In this document: piece by piece, positions 61,777 through 64,000 of the stretch
Layout of the letters: each line of letters opens with the position of its first letter
Numbering within the stretch: position 1 is the first letter of the stretch
Source of the DNA: an uncultured bacterium
Lineage (GTDB): Bacteria; Cyanobacteriota; Vampirovibrionia; Gastranaerophilales; Gastranaerophilaceae
Direction of reading: 5' to 3'
NCBI GenBank assembly: GCA_949284715.1
Contig: CASDWH010000022.1
Span: 1-64,000, forward strand
DNA: 64,000 bases
Notes under the pieces: generated by a model
Database searches by the model: none
The model's input: the letters and a program-made list of their open reading frames with translations, nothing else
What the model was told of the DNA's origin: nothing
Position numbers and translations under genes: made by a program

Positions 61777-62976
61777 CTACTCATCAGCATACTCATCCGC
61801 GTACTCTTGTAACTGAGCCTGACGCTGAGCAATAATTCGTTTTCGCTCCTCCTGGCGCTTATCAGCTGCATAAGTAATCATATTAATAGCATCCTGAACA
61901 TTGCTCATTCTCGGATCTATAGTTTCTAAATCCGTACGATAAAAAACACCCAGCTCATTATCAAGAATACAGAATTTATTACAATTATCAACAATAAACT
62001 TTGTATATATATCTTCAGCATTATTAGAGAGCGGCACTTTACCGCCGAGTGTAGTCTTTAAGAACATTCTGCGCGGGGAAACAAATACAATATTATAATC
62101 ATAGCTTTGATCTTTAAATGAATAGAGCGCCTTACGCAAGTTACCTACGAAATGCGAGCTGTGAGCGCCGTCAAAAACAATAATTTGCAGCCCTTTTTGT
62201 TTAAATACATCTTTAAAGGGATCCGTAATAGTAGAATACTCATTTAACGCAGTTTTTAAATTTTTAGGGACAGTTAGCATTTTGTATTCCGGCAAAGCTT
62301 TTGACTCTCTTTTCTCGTTCAGAGAAATAGAAGCAGGAAGCACAAGACAAAATACAATGACTGATAATACAACAACCGAAGTTATAAAAGTAAACAGCGG
62401 ATTTTCGATAGTAGCCTGAGTAAAAGAAGAATCATACTCTACTTTAGTATAATTTTTTAACCATTCTACTACTTCACGGAATTTATTTATATCATTTGTT
62501 TCATAATAAATCGAACGAGATCTAGAACCTTCTTCAGAAAGAAATATTTCCATTTTACAAGAAGGGCTGGTACGTTTAAAACATCTCCTAATGTTAACCT
62601 GAGATACAAGGGCTACAGGGAAACTATTACCATCTAACACAAAAAATTTCTTTCTTTTTTGGATTTCAAACGGCTGTGATTCGGAATAAATCGGCAGAAC
62701 ACAAATAAAAGTCATAAGCCCTGCAAGAAGGTATAGCATCGGCTTATAGTAATCTGCCGGAGAAGAATTCGTTAAAAGAGATATCACTGCACCTACAGAG
62801 CATAAAGCGAAAACCATAGCGCCAAGAGAGAGCGCTCTGTCTTCATACAAAATATTAGTAAGCTTCAAGATTAACCAGACCGCCGGCACACCCAATAATA
62901 CGAACAAAAATTCCAATGAATGGCTCGTTACCTGAAATATCAAAAATTGTATATAAGAAAATAATACCTCTAGCAC
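61777..62976 (-). CDS. Multi-pass membrane protein of unknown function
   Basis: The 399-aa protein has three or four N-terminal hydrophobic helices (about 1-110) and another near 195-220 (TFITSVVVLSVIVFCLVLPA). A C-terminal domain (about 260-370: KGLQIIVFDGAHSSHFVGNLR, YNIVFVSPRRMF) could be a Rossmann-like or thioredoxin-like fold, but no active-site motif is seen. I take GTG at 62976. TTTACA, 17 bp, TAAAAT ends 7 nt before it, so a leaderless mRNA is likely. The tail ends in an acidic repeat (YADEYADE). Convergent with the M16 gene. Confidence 0.5.
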   Translation of the reverse strand: MLEVLFSYIQFLIFQVTSHSLEFLFVLLGVPAVWLILKLTNILYEDRALSLGAMVFALCSVGAVISLLTNSSPADYYKPMLYLLAGLMTFICVLPIYSESQPFEIQKRKKFFVLDGNSFPVALVSQVNIRRCFKRTSPSCKMEIFLSEEGSRSRSIYYETNDINKFREVVEWLKNYTKVEYDSSFTQATIENPLFTFITSVVVLSVIVFCLVLPASISLNEKRESKALPEYKMLTVPKNLKTALNEYSTITDPFKDVFKQKGLQIIVFDGAHSSHFVGNLRKALYSFKDQSYDYNIVFVSPRRMFLKTTLGGKVPLSNNAEDIYTKFIVDNCNKFCILDNELGVFYRTDLETIDPRMSNVQDAINMITYAADKRQEERKRIIAQRQAQLQEYADEYADE

Positions 62977-62982
62977 AGATAT

Positions 62983-63011
62983 ATTTTACAATAAAATAAA
63001 AAATATGTAAA
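62983..63011 (-). promoter_or_regulatory. Leaderless promoter for the 61777-62976 gene
   Basis: TTTACA (63011-63006), 17 bp, TAAAAT (62988-62983), then 7 nt to the GTG start at 62976. Both hexamers match sigma-70 consensus at five of six positions. Confidence 0.55.
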
Positions 63012-63037
63012 TATTATATTCTTTTTGAAATATATAT

Positions 63038-63211
63038 CTACATTTCTTCCGGAATATAAATAACTGCATCCGATAATGCCGAACGTATTTCTCTACAGGT
63101 CATACAACCGCGTGTTATATTTTGATATTCTCTTACTATACTTATCACATCATCAGTTGATAATTTAATCATTTTGCGTTTTCCATCAATATTTTCAATT
63201 ACTTGTGCCAT
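63038..63211 (-). CDS. Small unknown protein with a CxxC pair
   Basis: The 57-aa protein begins MAQVIENIDGKRKMIKL and contains CMTC near residue 36-39. I chose ATG at 63211, with AAGGATGG upstream, over an ATG 9 nt earlier that has no room for a ribosome site and a longer frame of unlikely composition. It lies on the opposite strand just upstream of the MBL-fold gene. Function is unknown; the CxxC could bind metal. Confidence 0.45.
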   Translation of the reverse strand: MAQVIENIDGKRKMIKLSTDDVISIVREYQNITRGCMTCREIRSALSDAVIYIPEEM

Positions 63212-63301
63212 CTTTTCCATCCTTTCATTTTTTATAACGGCACTATTAAAAAATCCTTTAAAAATATCCTTTATTAGCTTTATAAAGAGTGGTTTTAATG
63301 A

Positions 63302-63307
63302 TATAAT
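63302..63307 (+). promoter_or_regulatory. -10 element for the MBL-fold gene
   Basis: A perfect TATAAT; a weak TTTATA is 17 bp upstream. The gene starts 21 nt downstream with AAGGAG in between. Confidence 0.5.
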
Positions 63308-63328
63308 GGATTTGAAGGAGAAACTTCT

Positions 63329-63991
63329 ATGCAAATAAAATATCTGGGACACAGCGCATTTGAATTCAATTCAAAATCCGGAAATATTCTTGTGGATCCG
63401 TTTCTTGCGGCAAACAGAAATTATACACCTGCCGGCATAATTGATATTTTTGTAACCCACGGACACGGGGATCATCTGGGTTCAGCTATTGAAATTTCTA
63501 AAGAGCATAAAGCACTGATTACAACTATTTTTGAACTTGCAAACTATTGCCAGAGCAAAGGAGGGTTTGCAAATGGCGTATCCTTCGGCGGGAAACTCTC
63601 TTTCTCCTGGGGATGGGCCGTTTTTACACCGGCATTTCACTCTTCCTCCACTCCTGACGGACAATACGCCGGAGAGCCTGCAAGTATTGTTTTTCATATT
63701 GACGGCGTAACAATCTATCACGCAGGAGATACATGCCTTAATTCAGAAATGGACATTATAAGAGATGTCTATGCACCAAAAGCCGCAATACTGCCTATTG
63801 GCGGACATTTTACAATGGATGTGGATCACGCTGCACTTGCAGCAAAAAAACTTGGTGCTGAAATAATTATTCCAATGCATTATAACACTTTCCCTGCAAT
63901 TACAGCTAATCCGTACGAATTTAAAAACATTGTAGAAAGCAATGGACAGCACGTAGAAATTTTAGAAATAAACCAGACTCTAAATCTTTAA
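63329..63991 (+). CDS. UPF0173-type metallo-beta-lactamase-fold hydrolase
   Basis: In this 220-aa protein the metal motif THGHGDHLG is near residue 44-52, preceded by LGHSAFEFNSKSGNILVDPFL. Later metal ligands are in YHAGDTCLNSEM and the closing IIPMHYNTFPAI. Length and order match the UPF0173/YtkL family of metal-dependent hydrolases, whose substrate is not established. AAGGAG precedes the ATG at good spacing. The stop is 9 bases before the window end, so downstream context is missing. Confidence 0.9.
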   Translation: MQIKYLGHSAFEFNSKSGNILVDPFLAANRNYTPAGIIDIFVTHGHGDHLGSAIEISKEHKALITTIFELANYCQSKGGFANGVSFGGKLSFSWGWAVFTPAFHSSSTPDGQYAGEPASIVFHIDGVTIYHAGDTCLNSEMDIIRDVYAPKAAILPIGGHFTMDVDHAALAAKKLGAEIIIPMHYNTFPAITANPYEFKNIVESNGQHVEILEINQTLNL

Positions 63992-64000
63992 TAAGAAGGC

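Overview
The window reads as a low-GC, flagellated, diderm bacterium. My best guess is a gut Melainabacteria (Vampirovibrionia, Gastranaerophilales-like). This is inferred from flagellar genes next to an LPS Kdo transferase (waaA), a divergent PAP2 protein, a dense set of housekeeping genes, and several proteins I cannot place, including one starting MGLATSQVR of a kind I associate with that lineage. No rRNA, CRISPR array, insertion sequence or prophage is visible. One tRNA (Lys, CUU) is present.

Layout. 1-1608 is the 3' part of fliD, compositionally unlike everything else. 1650-4665 is a minus-strand run (speE, HIT, YihY, NrnA-like). 4695-7397 is a plus-strand run (DUF721, rsgA, polyprenyl synthase, PAP2-like). 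7394-10226 is a riboflavin operon (ribE, ribBA, GNAT). 10380-12740 is a flagellar operon (fliJ, FliK-like, hook/rod protein). It faces a hypothetical gene (12803-13873) that has a perfect sigma-28 (FliA) promoter. 14000-25182 carries rlmD, mnmG, pncC, panBC, yvcK, pxpA and prfB (with a programmed frameshift), plus hypotheticals. 25277-38006 carries a parvulin, mfd, an RWYD-repeat protein, murA, waaA, pepA, two unknown membrane proteins, lepA and a calpain-like protease. 38025-43018 is the alpha-type ribosomal operon: infA, rpmJ, rpsM, rpsK, rpsD, rpoA, rplQ, truA, rplM, rpsI. 43302-47378 has surE, prs, a candidate small RNA, a sugar O-acetyltransferase and a HAD phosphatase. 47430-47747 has tRNA-Lys preceded by two 102-bp tandem repeats carrying its own 5' end. 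48233-53592 holds a TPR protein, a sigma factor coupled to gcvPB and an activase-like protein, and a MATE exporter. 53672-63991 holds a coiled-coil protein, a GH13-like enzyme, prmC with two small partners, an M16 protease, a membrane protein and an MBL-fold hydrolase.

Regulation. Many first genes of transcription units (rsgA, ribE, mnmG, prfB, lepA, the sigma factor, the MATE gene, the 61777-62976 gene and two proteases) have a -10-like hexamer ending exactly 7 nt before the start codon and usually no useful Shine-Dalgarno, which suggests leaderless mRNAs. The calpain-like and M16 protease genes share a near-identical promoter at identical spacing. Three unknown genes share an upstream TTACAAAA(G/C)TTAAT element, one of them next to the FliA promoter. 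The tRNA-Lys repeats, the twin protease promoters and the FliA-driven unknown gene are the observations I would follow first. All functions are assigned from motifs read by eye; no database search was run.
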